DNA from: an uncultured Kocuria sp.
Lineage (GTDB): Bacteria; Actinomycetota; Actinomycetes; Actinomycetales; Micrococcaceae
Direction: 5' to 3'
Length of the DNA stretch: 41,031 nt
NCBI RefSeq assembly: GCF_947500125.1
Contig: NZ_CANMRA010000030.1
Location: forward strand, 1-41,031
Positions within the stretch are counted from its first letter, which is position 1. Each line of letters starts with the position of its first letter. Made by a program: the position numbers and the translations under genes. This document shows, piece by piece, positions 26,215-33,478 of the stretch. A model generated the notes under the pieces. That model saw only the letters and a program-made list of their open reading frames with translations. It searched no databases and was not told the origin of the DNA.

Positions 26215-27276
26215 GTGAGCATCCAGATCGAACACCTCACCGAGCGGCGCCCCCACGTGTCGGCGGACGAACTGCTGTCGGCGTTCCGGCCCTCGGAGCG
26301 CTTCGGGGAGGTCTCGTTCGACACCTACCGCCCCGATCCGCAGCAGCCGTCCCAGGAGGAGGCGGTGCGCGAGCTGCGGAAGTTCGCGGACTCCGTCCAC
26401 CGCTCGACCGGCTCCGGCGGCGGGTTCTTCAGCAAGCTCTTCGGCGGTGGCTCCCGCAGGGACGAGGTCCGGACGGGGATCTACCTCGACGGCGGCTTCG
26501 GGGTGGGCAAGACCCACCTGCTGGCGTCGCTGTGGCACGCGGTGCCCGGGCCCAAGGCGTTCGGCACCTTCGTGGAGTACACCAACCTGGTGGGGGCCCT
26601 GACGTTCCGCAAGGCCGTGGACGCGCTGAGCACCTACACCCTGGTGTGCATCGACGAGTTCGAGCTCGACGACCCCGGGGACACGGTCCTCATGTCCCGG
26701 CTGATGCGCGAGCTCGCCGACTCCGGGGTGCGGATCGCGGCGACGTCCAACACGCTGCCCGGCTCGCTCGGGGAGGGCCGCTTCGCCGCCCAGGACTTCC
26801 AGCGGGAGATCCAGGTGCTGGCCGACCAGTTCGAGGTGCTGCGCATCGACGGCGAGGACTTCCGCCACCGGGGCCTGCCGCAGGCCCCGGCGCCGCTGTC
26901 CGAGGGTGAGCTCGACCGTGCCGTGGAGGAGCACTTCTCGGGCCGGGTCGTGGCCGCGGACCGGTTCGCCGACCTGGTGGAGCACCTCGCGGGCGTGCAC
27001 CCCTCCCGGTACCGCAAGCTCCTCGAGGGGATCGACGCCGTGGTCTGGCAGGACGTGCACACCATCGAGCAGCAGGCCGTGGCCCTGCGCTTCGTGGTCC
27101 TGGCGGACCGGCTCTACGACAAGAACCTGCCGATCATCGCCTCGGGCAGACCCTTCGACGAGGTCTTCACCGAGGAGATGATGGCCGGCGGCTACCAGAA
27201 GAAGTACTTCCGCGCCGTGTCCCGGCTCACCGCCCTGGCCCGTGAGGGCATCCTCGGGGACGTCTCGGCGGTCTGA
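26215..27276 (+). CDS. zapE: Cell division protein ZapE (AFG1-like AAA ATPase)
   Basis: A 353-residue P-loop ATPase. Walker A is GGFGVGKT (93-100) after GIYLDG, and Walker B is LVCIDEFE (143-150), followed by sensor-like [10 protein letters not shown]. The family ending [11 protein letters not shown], then [10 protein letters not shown], identifies AFG1/ZapE, which in E. coli binds FtsZ and acts in division under stress. A Gly/Ser-rich loop (65-80) is inserted before the P-loop. The start is GTG at 26215 with GAGAGGT upstream; the ATG-like start further up at 26152 has no support. It is alone in its transcript, ending at the hairpin after 27283. Confidence 0.93.
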   Translation: MSIQIEHLTERRPHVSADELLSAFRPSERFGEVSFDTYRPDPQQPSQEEAVRELRKFADSVHRSTGSGGGFFSKLFGGGSRRDEVRTGIYLDGGFGVGKTHLLASLWHAVPGPKAFGTFVEYTNLVGALTFRKAVDALSTYTLVCIDEFELDDPGDTVLMSRLMRELADSGVRIAATSNTLPGSLGEGRFAAQDFQREIQVLADQFEVLRIDGEDFRHRGLPQAPAPLSEGELDRAVEEHFSGRVVAADRFADLVEHLAGVHPSRYRKLLEGIDAVVWQDVHTIEQQAVALRFVVLADRLYDKNLPIIASGRPFDEVFTEEMMAGGYQKKYFRAVSRLTALAREGILGDVSAV

Positions 27277-27282
27277 GCGTGC

Positions 27283-27324
27283 GCGCCCGTCCTCCGTGCG
27301 CCGCGGCGCACGGAGGACGGGCGC
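27283..27324 (+). terminator. Terminator of zapE
   Basis: GCGCCCGTCCTCCGTGCGCC (27283-27302) and its perfect complement (27305-27324) form a nearly loopless palindrome seven bases after the stop codon. Confidence 0.85.
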
Positions 27325-27425
27325 ACCGTCCCGGGCTCCCGGCGCCGGGCCCGCGCGCCCCGTGGCGCTCCCGTGGACCTCGACGCCGACCTCATCGAGG
27401 AGCTCGACGACCACCTCGACGACGA
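27325..27425. other. Intergenic spacer with a coding-like acidic stretch
   Basis: From GTG 27373 the zapE frame reads [18 protein letters not shown] with only G or C in third position, then runs into the next palindrome. No family is recognised and no ribosome binding site is seen. It could be the remnant of a lost gene end, or chance. Confidence 0.25.
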
Positions 27426-27463
27426 CAGAGGGCCCCGGCTGGAATTCCAGCCGGGGCCCTCTG
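27426..27463. terminator. Perfect 38-bp palindrome, terminator of tRNA-Val(CAC)
   Basis: CAGAGGGCCCCGGCTGG, then AATT, then the complementary arm: a 17-bp stem with a 4-base loop, 11 bases beyond the 3' end of the minus-strand tRNA-Val. It can also act in the plus direction. Confidence 0.8.
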
Positions 27464-27474
27464 TGCACTGCTCG

Positions 27475-27546
27475 TGCGCGATACTGGGTTCGAACCAGTG
27501 ACCTCTTCGGTGTGAACGAAGCGCGCTACCACTGCGCCAATCGCGC
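27475..27546 (-). tRNA. tRNA-Val(CAC)
   Basis: A cloverleaf is readable on the minus strand: acceptor GCGCGAT pairing with ATCGCGC, anticodon stem CTTCG/CGAAG around TTCACAC (anticodon CAC, codon GTG), T-arm with GGTTCGAACCC, and discriminator A. CCA is not encoded. A TATGGT box lies upstream at 27560-27565. Confidence 0.95.
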
Positions 27547-27559
27547 TCACTGCTCGAAA

Positions 27560-27565
27560 ACCATA
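27560..27565 (-). promoter_or_regulatory. -10 box of tRNA-Val(CAC)
   Basis: TATGGT on the minus strand, 13 bases before the tRNA 5' end, with a TTGGCC possible -35 box 19 bases further upstream. Confidence 0.4.
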
Positions 27566-27644
27566 ACCCACATCCGCGCCGCGGGCCAATTCGGGTCCGG
27601 GCACGGCCCGCCGGCCCCCGTCCCGCCGCGGCGCCGCCCGTGAT

Positions 27645-27674
27645 TTGGCGTTTCGGAAATCGGTCCCGTACAGT
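27645..27674 (+). promoter_or_regulatory. Promoter of the tRNA cluster or of a short RNA
   Basis: TTGGCG (27645-27650), 18 bases, TACAGT (27669-27674). One of the best two-box matches in this window. Transcription would start near 27681, 165 bases before tRNA-Gly. Confidence 0.45.
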
Positions 27675-27800
27675 CTTCACCTGTCAGGAACAGCGACGGG
27701 CTCCTGCGGACGGAACGGCTGCGAGGCCGCTTCCGGATCGTGAGCTCGTCGATCCCGGCACGCCCCGGATCGGCGCGAACACCGCCGGAACGGGTTGTGC

Positions 27801-27806
27801 TAGAGT
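27801..27806 (+). promoter_or_regulatory. Proximal promoter of the tRNA-Gly-Cys-Val cluster
   Basis: Extended -10, TG-C-TAGAGT, 40 bases before tRNA-Gly. TAGAGT also precedes dut and two other genes in this window. Confidence 0.45.
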
Positions 27807-27846
27807 TCCTGATCGGAAGATCGAGAGGTCGACCGACGCAAGACAT

Positions 27847-27919
27847 GCGGACGTAGCTCAGCTGGTAGAGCACCACCTTGCCATGGTGGATGTCGCGGGT
27901 TCGACTCCCGTCGTCCGCT
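27847..27919 (+). tRNA. tRNA-Gly(GCC)
   Basis: Acceptor GCGGACG/CGTCCGC, D-arm AGCTCAGCTGGTAGAGC, anticodon stem CCACC/GGTGG around TTGCCAT (anticodon GCC), T-arm GGGTTCGACTCCC, discriminator T as usual for bacterial tRNA-Gly. 73 nt, CCA not encoded. Confidence 0.96.
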
Positions 27920-27979
27920 CGCAGTGATCGGCATGAACGATGTCGTGACCGACGGCCCTGTCCGTGAGGACCAGGTCCC

Positions 27980-28050
27980 GGTGGGGTGGCCGAGTGGTTA
28001 GGCAGCGGCCTGCAAAGCCGTCTACGCGGGTTCGAATCCCGTCTCCACCT
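27980..28050 (+). tRNA. tRNA-Cys(GCA)
   Basis: Acceptor GGTGGGG/CTCCACC with one G-U pair, anticodon loop CTGCAAA (anticodon GCA), T-arm GGGTTCGAATCCC, discriminator T, a tRNA-Cys identity element. 71 nt, CCA not encoded. Confidence 0.96.
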
Positions 28051-28099
28051 CGGTGCACACCCACCACGCTCGACGATCTCCCCGGAGACCGCCGGTCGA

Positions 28100-28171
28100 G
28101 CGCGATTGGCGCAGCGGTAGCGCGCTTCCCTGACACGGAAGAGGTCACTGGTTCGATCCCAGTATCGCGCA
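28100..28171 (+). tRNA. tRNA-Val(GAC)
   Basis: Acceptor GCGCGAT/ATCGCGC, anticodon stem CTTCC/GGAAG around CTGACAC (anticodon GAC), T-arm GGTTCGATCCC, discriminator A. CCA follows at 28172-28174 and may be genome-encoded. It is nearly identical to the minus-strand tRNA-Val(CAC) outside the anticodon arm, so the two are paralogues. Confidence 0.96.
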
Positions 28172-28178
28172 CCACCAG

Positions 28179-28210
28179 GAAGGCCCCGGCTCCCACGAGC
28201 CGGGGCCTTC
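28179..28210 (+). terminator. Terminator of the tRNA cluster
   Basis: GAAGGCCCCGGCTC (28179-28192) pairs with GAGCCGGGGCCTTC (28197-28210) around CCAC, eight bases after tRNA-Val. Confidence 0.85.
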
Positions 28211-28284
28211 GTCGCGCCCGGGGCCCGGACCGGGCGCGGGACCGCACGGCCGGTGCCGCCGGGTCCCGTGTCCGAGGCGGTCGG

Positions 28285-28290
28285 TAGCCT
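28285..28290 (+). promoter_or_regulatory. -10 box of the PD-(D/E)XK protein gene
   Basis: TAGCCT in GTCGGTAGCCTGCGG, about 70 bases before the GTG at 28363. No good -35 box. Confidence 0.35.
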
Positions 28291-28362
28291 GCGGGCCAGG
28301 ACCCGGAGCGCCGGGACCGCCCCGGGCCCCGGGGCGGGGACGAAGGAGAGGCGACGAGCAGC

Positions 28363-29217
28363 GTGACACAGCCCAGGCTGGCGGAACAGACCGAGTACGG
28401 ACGGATGTACGCGAGGTCCGTCGCGGACCAGGCGACCGTCCCGTCCATCACCACGGTCCTCTCTCGGGCCGCCACGGACCTGGACGGCTGGTACGGCTAC
28501 TCCGCCGCGCAGGCCGCCGTGCGGGACGACCGGCTGCGCGCGGCGCTGGGCTCGCCGGCCCAGCTGCGCGCCGTCGTGCGGGACGCGGCGAAGGCCGCCG
28601 AACGGCACCGTGACGATGCCGCGGCGCGCGGGGACCGCGTGCACACCTACGCGGAGCAGATCGCCCTGCGGGCCCTCGGCCGGCCCCACCGGGCGGCGGA
28701 CGCCCGGGCCGCCCTGGCGGAGCACGGCGAGGAGCGCTTCGCCTCGCGCTTCGACGAGTGGTGGGACCTCTACACCCCCGAGCCGCTCGCGGTGGAGGTC
28801 ACGGTCTGGAACTCCACCGTGGGCTACGCGGGAACCCTCGACCTCGTGGCCCGGATCGCGGGCAAGGTGTGCCTGATCGACTACAAGACGAAGGGCACGG
28901 ACCGGGACGGGCGGGTGAAGTCACTCGACCCCAAGGTCGTGACCCAGCTCGTGGCCGGGCTCAAGGCGGAGGAGTCCCTCGTGGACGCGGACGCCGGCAC
29001 CTGGGAGCCGTGGGCGTACGGCAAGGCGGACCTGCTGCTGGGCGTGGCGGTGGGGGAGACGGAGGTCGTGCCCGTGCAGGCCGTCCCGGCGGTGCTCGAG
29101 CAGCACTGGTACAAGTTCTGCGCCCTGCACCGGCTGTGGACCCAGGAGACGGCTCTCGCCGCCGCGGGTCCCGCCCTGCGCCCCGTGCCGCCGCCGCCGC
29201 TGCGCGAGCAGCCGTAG
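28363..29217 (+). CDS. PD-(D/E)XK nuclease-fold protein
   Basis: 284 residues, mostly helical at first, then a region with the pattern of RecB/Cas4-type nucleases: VEVTVWN (Glu145), GTLDLVA (Asp160) and CLIDYKTKG (Asp173, Lys175). That is the full E...D...D-x-K active site with the typical beta-strand spacing. A conserved QLVAGLKAEE helix follows, which fits the QxxxY-like motif of the group only loosely because no tyrosine is seen. The end is Pro-rich. The substrate is unknown; no helicase, Cas or repair gene is adjacent. GTG at 28363 with AGGAGAGG 12 bases upstream is the best start. The gene ends before a small hairpin and the def promoter. Confidence 0.72.
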   Translation: MTQPRLAEQTEYGRMYARSVADQATVPSITTVLSRAATDLDGWYGYSAAQAAVRDDRLRAALGSPAQLRAVVRDAAKAAERHRDDAAARGDRVHTYAEQIALRALGRPHRAADARAALAEHGEERFASRFDEWWDLYTPEPLAVEVTVWNSTVGYAGTLDLVARIAGKVCLIDYKTKGTDRDGRVKSLDPKVVTQLVAGLKAEESLVDADAGTWEPWAYGKADLLLGVAVGETEVVPVQAVPAVLEQHWYKFCALHRLWTQETALAAAGPALRPVPPPPLREQP

Positions 29218-29227
29218 GCCGCCGGTC

Positions 29228-29247
29228 CCCCCGCGTGCCCGCGGGGG
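29228..29247 (+). terminator. Small hairpin terminator after the PD-(D/E)XK gene
   Basis: CCCCCGCG (29228-29235) pairs with CGCGGGGG (29240-29247) around TGCC, ten bases after the stop. Confidence 0.5.
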
Positions 29248-29259
29248 ACGGTCGGCCCG

Positions 29260-29265
29260 TAGACT
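29260..29265 (+). promoter_or_regulatory. -10 box of the def-fmt-rsmB operon
   Basis: TAGACT in GCCCGTAGACTTGCC, giving a leader of about 20 nt before the def ATG. Confidence 0.45.
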
Positions 29266-29291
29266 TGCCGGGTCGAGAGCGAGGTCCCTCC

Positions 29292-29876
29292 ATGTCCGTC
29301 CTGCCCATCCGCACCATCGGTGATCCCGTCCTGCGCACCCGCGCGGAGGAGGTCACGGCGTTCGACGACGCCCTGCGCCGCCTCGTCGCGGACATGCACG
29401 AGACGATGCTGGACGTCGGCGGGGTCGGCCTCGCCGCGCCCCAGGTCGGCGTGAGCGTGCGGCTGTTCACCTGGGCCGTCGAGGGCAGCGAGGGGCACGT
29501 GGTCAACCCGGTCCTGGAGGTGGGCGAGGAGCCCCAGGAGGGCGGCGAGGGCTGCCTCTCCGTCCCGGGCCTGGCCTACGACACCCCGCGCCGGGACTGG
29601 GCCCGGGTCACCGGCCTCGACCAGCACGGCGCGCCCGTGACCGTCGAGGGCACCGGCCTGCTGGCGCGCTGCCTGCAGCACGAGACCGACCACCTGGACG
29701 GGCGGCTCTACGTCGACCGGCTGGTCGGCGCCGCCAAGAAGGAGGCGATGCGGGCCATCCGCGCCGCCGACTACGACGGGGTGGTGCGCGGCGTGGCCGG
29801 GCAGCGCGCCGCGCACGTCGGCACCTCCTTCGGCGCCGGATCCTCCTTCGGCTCCGGCCCGTTCCGCTCGGCCTGA
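29292..29876 (+). CDS. def: Peptide deformylase
   Basis: A 194-residue metalloenzyme that removes the formyl group from nascent proteins. All three motifs are present: GVGLAAPQVG (44-53), EGCLSVPG (86-93, metal ligand Cys88) and QHETDHLDG (129-137, ligands His130 and His134, catalytic Glu131). The C-terminus has a Gly/Ser/Phe-rich tail of about 20 residues beyond the core. ATG at 29292 starts MSVLPIRTIGDPVLR, the usual family start. It is directly followed by fmt, which does the opposite reaction on the initiator tRNA. Confidence 0.96.
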   Translation: MSVLPIRTIGDPVLRTRAEEVTAFDDALRRLVADMHETMLDVGGVGLAAPQVGVSVRLFTWAVEGSEGHVVNPVLEVGEEPQEGGEGCLSVPGLAYDTPRRDWARVTGLDQHGAPVTVEGTGLLARCLQHETDHLDGRLYVDRLVGAAKKEAMRAIRAADYDGVVRGVAGQRAAHVGTSFGAGSSFGSGPFRSA

Positions 29877-29915
29877 GCCCGGCACCCGCCCCCGTCCCCA
29901 CCCGTCAGGAGAGCC

Positions 29916-30839
29916 GTGAAGATCCTCTACGCCGGCACGCCGTCCGTCGCCGTGCCGTCCCTGGTCCACCTGGCCGAGCGGCCCGACGTCGAGGTCGTGG
30001 CCGTCCTCACCCGCACCGACGCCCCCGTGGGGCGCAAGAAGGTGCTCACCCCCTCGCCCGTGGCCGAGGAGGCCGACCGGCGGGGCATCCCCGTGCTCAA
30101 GGCCAACCGGGTGGATGCCGAGCTGACCGAGCGGATCCGGGGACTGGGCGCGGACGTCGCCGCCGTCGTCGCCTACGGGGCCCTGATCCCGCAGGCCGCC
30201 CTGGACGCCGTGCCGCACGGCTGGATCAACCTGCACTTCTCCCTGCTGCCGCAGTGGCGCGGCGCCGCCCCCGTCCAGCGCGCCCTCATGGCCGGGGACA
30301 CGGTGGTCGGCGCCAGCACCTTCCTGCTGGAGGCCGGTCTGGACACGGGGCCCGTCCTCGGCACCATGACCGACGAGGTCCGTCCCGACGACACCGCCGG
30401 CACGGTCCTGGAGCGCCTGTCCCGCACGGCGGCGCCCCTGCTGGCGGACTCCCTGCGCGCCGTGGCCGACGGCTCCGCCCGCCCGGCCCCGCAGCAGGGC
30501 GACGTGACCCACGCCCCCAAGCTCACCGCCGAGGACGGGCGGGTCCGCTGGACGGAGCCCGCCGTGGCCGTGGCCCACCGGGTGCGCGGGGCGACCCCCG
30601 AGCCCGGCGCCTGGACCCGGCTCGACGACCGGAGGCTCAAGCTCGAGCGCGTGGTGCCCCGGCCCGACGTGCGGGGGCTCGCCCCCGGACGGTGCGTCCT
30701 GCGCGGGGACGCCGTGCTCGTGGGCACGGGCTCGTACGCGGTCCAGCTCACCCGGGTGCAGCCGTCGGGGAAGACGACCATGGAGGCCACCGCCTGGGCG
30801 CGGGGCCGCAGCACGGAGGACGAGGTGGTGTTCCAGTGA
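29916..30839 (+). CDS. fmt: Methionyl-tRNA formyltransferase
   Basis: 307 residues. It transfers a formyl group from 10-formyltetrahydrofolate to Met-tRNA(fMet) for initiation. The formyltransferase domain has the start KILYAGTP, the folate-site stretch INLHFSLLPQWRGAAP with Asn105 and His107, and GLDTGPVLG with Asp143. The C-terminal OB-like domain begins near residue 205 and carries tRNA-binding basic residues. GTG at 29916 follows AGGAGAG. The stop overlaps the rsmB start (GTGA). Confidence 0.96.
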   Translation: MKILYAGTPSVAVPSLVHLAERPDVEVVAVLTRTDAPVGRKKVLTPSPVAEEADRRGIPVLKANRVDAELTERIRGLGADVAAVVAYGALIPQAALDAVPHGWINLHFSLLPQWRGAAPVQRALMAGDTVVGASTFLLEAGLDTGPVLGTMTDEVRPDDTAGTVLERLSRTAAPLLADSLRAVADGSARPAPQQGDVTHAPKLTAEDGRVRWTEPAVAVAHRVRGATPEPGAWTRLDDRRLKLERVVPRPDVRGLAPGRCVLRGDAVLVGTGSYAVQLTRVQPSGKTTMEATAWARGRSTEDEVVFQ

Positions 30840-32431
30840 GCGATCGCGACGACCGGCAGCGGGGCGACCGACGGGGCGAGCGCGACCGGCGGCCTGCGGG
30901 CGCCCGGCGCAACGCCAGGGGGCACGAGCGCAACCGGCCGGCACAGGCCGACCGGGCCTTCTCCTCCTCGGCGCCCGCCGGGAGGACGCGGCGGGCCGAC
31001 CCGGCCCGCCTGGCGGCGTTCGAGACCCTGCGCGCGGTGTCCGAGGAGGGCGCCTACGGCAATCTGGTGCTCCCCAAGCTCGTCCGGGCCCACCGCCTGG
31101 ACCGGCGGGACGCGGGCTTCGCCACGGAGCTGGCCTACGGGGCGCTGCGCTGGCAGGGCACCTGGGACGCCGTGCTGGCCCGCTGCGTCGACCGCCCCCT
31201 GGGCGAGCTCGACGGCGCGGTCCTGGACGCCCTGCGCCTGGGCACCCACCAGCTGCTGGCCATGCGCGTGCCCGACCACGCCGCTCTCGACCAGACGGTG
31301 GGCCTCGTCCGGGCCGTCGTCGGGGCGGGCCCCGGCGGGCTCGTCAACGCCGTGCTGCGCAAGGTCGCGGCCCGGGACCTGCCCGCCTGGATCGCGGAGC
31401 TGACGGCCGACGCCGCCGACGAGACCGCCCGCCTCGGCCTGGCCCACGCCCACCCCGCCTGGGTGGTCCGGGCGATGCGCCAGGCGCTCGGCGCGCACGG
31501 GCGGGACCCCGCCGAGATCGAGGCCCTGCTCGAGGCGGACAACGCCGCCCCTGTGGTCAACCTCGTGGCCCTGCCCGGCCTCGGCGACCTCACGGAGGCC
31601 CTCGCCGCGGGCGCGGAGCAGGGGGCCCTGGTCCCGGGCTCGGCCCTGAGCAGCGGCGGCGACCTGCACCGGCTGGCCTCCGTCCGCGAGGGCGGGGTCC
31701 GGGTCCAGGACGCCGGATCCCAGCTCGTGGCCCGCGCCCTGGTCGCCGCCGGGCAGGGCGGCGCCCCCGACGGCGGGGCGGAGGGCGAGCGCTGGCTGGA
31801 CCTGTGCGCCGGCCCGGGCGGGAAGGCGGCCCTGCTCGCGGCGCTCGCCGACCGGCAGGGGGCGCACCTGACGGCGAACGAGGTGGCCCCGCACCGGGCC
31901 GAGCTCGTGCGCCGGGCCCTGCGCCCGGTCCCGGAGCGCGCCTGGTCGGTGCGCACGGGGGACGGCCGCCGCGCCGACGAGCTGCTCGCCGGCCGCACCG
32001 CGGAGGAGGCCGGCTTCGACCGGGTGCTCGTCGACGCCCCGTGCACGGGGCTCGGGGCGCTGCGCCGGCGCCCGGAGTCGCGCTGGCGGCGCAGCCCCCG
32101 GGACCTGGCCGAGCTCGGGCCGCTGCAGCGGGAGCTGCTGGAGGCAGCCCTGGACGTCACGCGTCCCGGCGGCCTGGTCGCCTACGCGACCTGCTCCCCG
32201 CACGCGGCCGAGACCCTCACCGTCGTCCAGGACGTGCTGGCCGGGCGCCGGGACGCCGAGCTGGTCGACGCCCTGGAACCGGTCCGGGCCGCGGCCCTGC
32301 CCGGCAGCCTCGAGGGGGACCGCGACCCGTCCCGCCCGTGGGAGGGGGACGCCGGAGCCGCGACCGTCCAGCTGTGGCCGCACGTCCACGGCACGGACGC
32401 CATGTTCCTGGCCCTGCTGCGCAAGCGCTGA
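30836..32431 (+). CDS. rsmB: 16S rRNA (cytosine-967 C5)-methyltransferase
   Basis: A 531-residue enzyme methylating C967 of 16S rRNA. After an Arg-rich disordered head (1-55) come a NusB-like RNA-binding domain (about 58-190, [12 protein letters not shown]...LVNAVLRKV) and the SAM domain with [30 protein letters not shown] (Cys403) and [10 protein letters not shown] (Cys453). Both cysteines of the RsmB/NOL1 mechanism are present. The basic head, rich in Asp/Arg repeats, is longer than in E. coli and may help RNA binding. It is translationally coupled to fmt. Confidence 0.95.
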   Translation: MSDRDDRQRGDRRGERDRRPAGARRNARGHERNRPAQADRAFSSSAPAGRTRRADPARLAAFETLRAVSEEGAYGNLVLPKLVRAHRLDRRDAGFATELAYGALRWQGTWDAVLARCVDRPLGELDGAVLDALRLGTHQLLAMRVPDHAALDQTVGLVRAVVGAGPGGLVNAVLRKVAARDLPAWIAELTADAADETARLGLAHAHPAWVVRAMRQALGAHGRDPAEIEALLEADNAAPVVNLVALPGLGDLTEALAAGAEQGALVPGSALSSGGDLHRLASVREGGVRVQDAGSQLVARALVAAGQGGAPDGGAEGERWLDLCAGPGGKAALLAALADRQGAHLTANEVAPHRAELVRRALRPVPERAWSVRTGDGRRADELLAGRTAEEAGFDRVLVDAPCTGLGALRRRPESRWRRSPRDLAELGPLQRELLEAALDVTRPGGLVAYATCSPHAAETLTVVQDVLAGRRDAELVDALEPVRAAALPGSLEGDRDPSRPWEGDAGAATVQLWPHVHGTDAMFLALLRKR

Positions 32432-32465
32432 CGCCCCGCCCGACCGACCACCACCAGGAGTCCCC

Positions 32466-33131
32466 GTGTCCCGAACCTGCATCCACCCCTCGATCCTCTC
32501 CGCCGACTTCGTCAACCTCGAGGCCGAGCTGGGCCGGATCGCCACCGCCGACGCCGTGCACGTGGACGTCATGGACAACCACTTCGTCCCGAACCTGACG
32601 CTGGGCATGCCCCTCGTGGAGCGGATCCTCGCCGTCAGCCCTCTCCCGCTGGACGTGCACCTGATGATCGAGGACGCGGACCGCTGGGCCGCCGGCTACG
32701 CGGAGCTGGGCTGCGAGTCGGTGACCTTCCACGCCGAGGCCGCGCGCGCCCCGCTGAAGCTGGCCCGCGAGCTGCGCGCCCACGGTGCCCGGGCCGGGAT
32801 GGCCCTGCGCCCCGCGACCCCCGTGGAGCCGTACCTCGACCTGCTGCCGGAGCTGGACATGCTCCTGGTCATGACGGTGGAGCCGGGCTTCGGCGGACAG
32901 GCCTTCCTCGACGTCACGCTGCCGAAGATCCGGCGGGCCGCCGAGGCGATCCGGGCGGGCGGGGGACGGGTGGCCCTGCAGGTGGACGGCGGGATCACGG
33001 AGGAGACCATCGTGCGGGCGGCAGAGGCCGGGGCCGACACCTTCGTGGCGGGCTCCGCCGTCTACGGCGCGGGGGACCCCGGAGCGGCGATCACGGCCCT
33101 GCGCGGGGCGGCCCGCTCCGCGCAGGGCTGA
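32466..33131 (+). CDS. rpe: Ribulose-phosphate 3-epimerase
   Basis: A 221-residue TIM-barrel enzyme of the pentose phosphate pathway, interconverting ribulose 5-phosphate and xylulose 5-phosphate. Seen: [29 protein letters not shown] with metal-site His and Asp, [29 protein letters not shown] with the second catalytic Asp, and AGSAVYG at the phosphate site. GTG at 32466 has AGGAG upstream. It supplies ribulose 5-phosphate, which RibB uses, and lies just before the rib operon, although a terminator and promoter separate them. Confidence 0.96.
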   Translation: MSRTCIHPSILSADFVNLEAELGRIATADAVHVDVMDNHFVPNLTLGMPLVERILAVSPLPLDVHLMIEDADRWAAGYAELGCESVTFHAEAARAPLKLARELRAHGARAGMALRPATPVEPYLDLLPELDMLLVMTVEPGFGGQAFLDVTLPKIRRAAEAIRAGGGRVALQVDGGITEETIVRAAEAGADTFVAGSAVYGAGDPGAAITALRGAARSAQG

Positions 33132-33133
33132 GC

Positions 33134-33161
33134 CGGCCCGCCGTGACACGGCGGCGGGCCG
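33134..33161 (+). terminator. Terminator of the def-fmt-rsmB-rpe transcript
   Basis: CGGCCCGCCG (33134-33143) pairs with CGGCGGGCCG (33152-33161) around TGACACGG, two bases after the rpe stop. Confidence 0.8.
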
Positions 33162-33177
33162 CCGCCGGCACGCCCTG

Positions 33178-33186
33178 TGACATAAT
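33178..33186 (+). promoter_or_regulatory. Promoter of the riboflavin operon
   Basis: An extended -10, TG-A-CATAAT, one mismatch from consensus and the best -10 match in the window. The expected start near 33193 is just before the P1 stem of the FMN riboswitch. Confidence 0.55.
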
Positions 33187-33198
33187 CGAGGCACGAAC

Positions 33199-33360
33199 AA
33201 CGTGTTCCGGGGTCGGTGCAAGTCCGAACCGGCGGTCACAGTCCGCGAACCGGACGACCACGTCCGTGCAGGCGCCCAGCGCCCGCACCGGCGAGTCGCC
33301 CGGCCGAACCGGTGGAACTCCGGTACCGACAGTCACAGTCTGGATGGAAGGCAACACGTT
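33199..33360 (+). promoter_or_regulatory. FMN riboswitch (RFN element)
   Basis: P1 is AACGTGTT (33199-33206) pairing with AACACGTT (33353-33360). The conserved core follows the family: GGGTCGGTGCAAGTCCGAACCGGCGGTCACAGTCCGCGA at the start, CCGGTGGAACTCCGGTACCGACAGTCACAGTCTGGATGGAAGG at the end (quoted in part as GGCGGT, AGTCCGCGA, ACCGACAGT and AGTCTGGATG). It senses flavin mononucleotide and turns down the rib genes. A long variable helix lies near 33250-33295. Its position, between promoter and ribD, fits cis control of the whole operon. Confidence 0.95.
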
Positions 33361-33478
33361 CAACGGCTCTCGTGCCGTGCCGTCGACGGCACCGGCCACG
33401 GCGCCGTCCGGACCGCTGGGTCCCGACGGCGGCACCGTTGTCCTGCGCCCCGGAACCGACCCGGGAGAGGACGACGCG
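33361..33478 (+). promoter_or_regulatory. Likely expression platform between riboswitch and ribD
   Basis: Two hairpins are visible: GTGCCG-TCGA-CGGCAC (33377-33392), and a longer one with GCCGTC, GGACC, loop GCTG, GGTCC, GACGGC (33403-33430, one C-C mismatch). The ribD ribosome binding site GGGAGAGG is at 33463-33470. A CTCTC at 33367-33371 next to P1 could pair with GAGAG. Whether control is by termination or by blocking translation cannot be decided from sequence; the lack of a T-run favours neither. Confidence 0.45.

Larger units (their letters stand above)
27547..27846. other. Intergenic region between divergent tRNA genes
   Basis: 300 bases with no supported protein gene; an ATG-started frame here runs across the tRNA-Gly gene and is rejected. 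The region contains a minus-strand promoter for tRNA-Val, a plus-strand TTGGCG/TACAGT promoter at 27645-27674 and a second plus-strand -10 box at 27801-27806. About 170 bases between the two plus promoters could be a tRNA leader or a separate short RNA. Confidence 0.5.

Noticed and set aside
27640-27927. 95-codon plus-strand frame through the tRNA-Gly gene
   Set aside because: Its last third is the tRNA itself and the remainder is promoter DNA. No ribosome binding site and no codon bias.
27475-28210. Mobile element integrated at the tRNA cluster
   Set aside because: No integrase, no direct repeat of a tRNA 3' end, and normal GC content and codon use in neighbouring genes.
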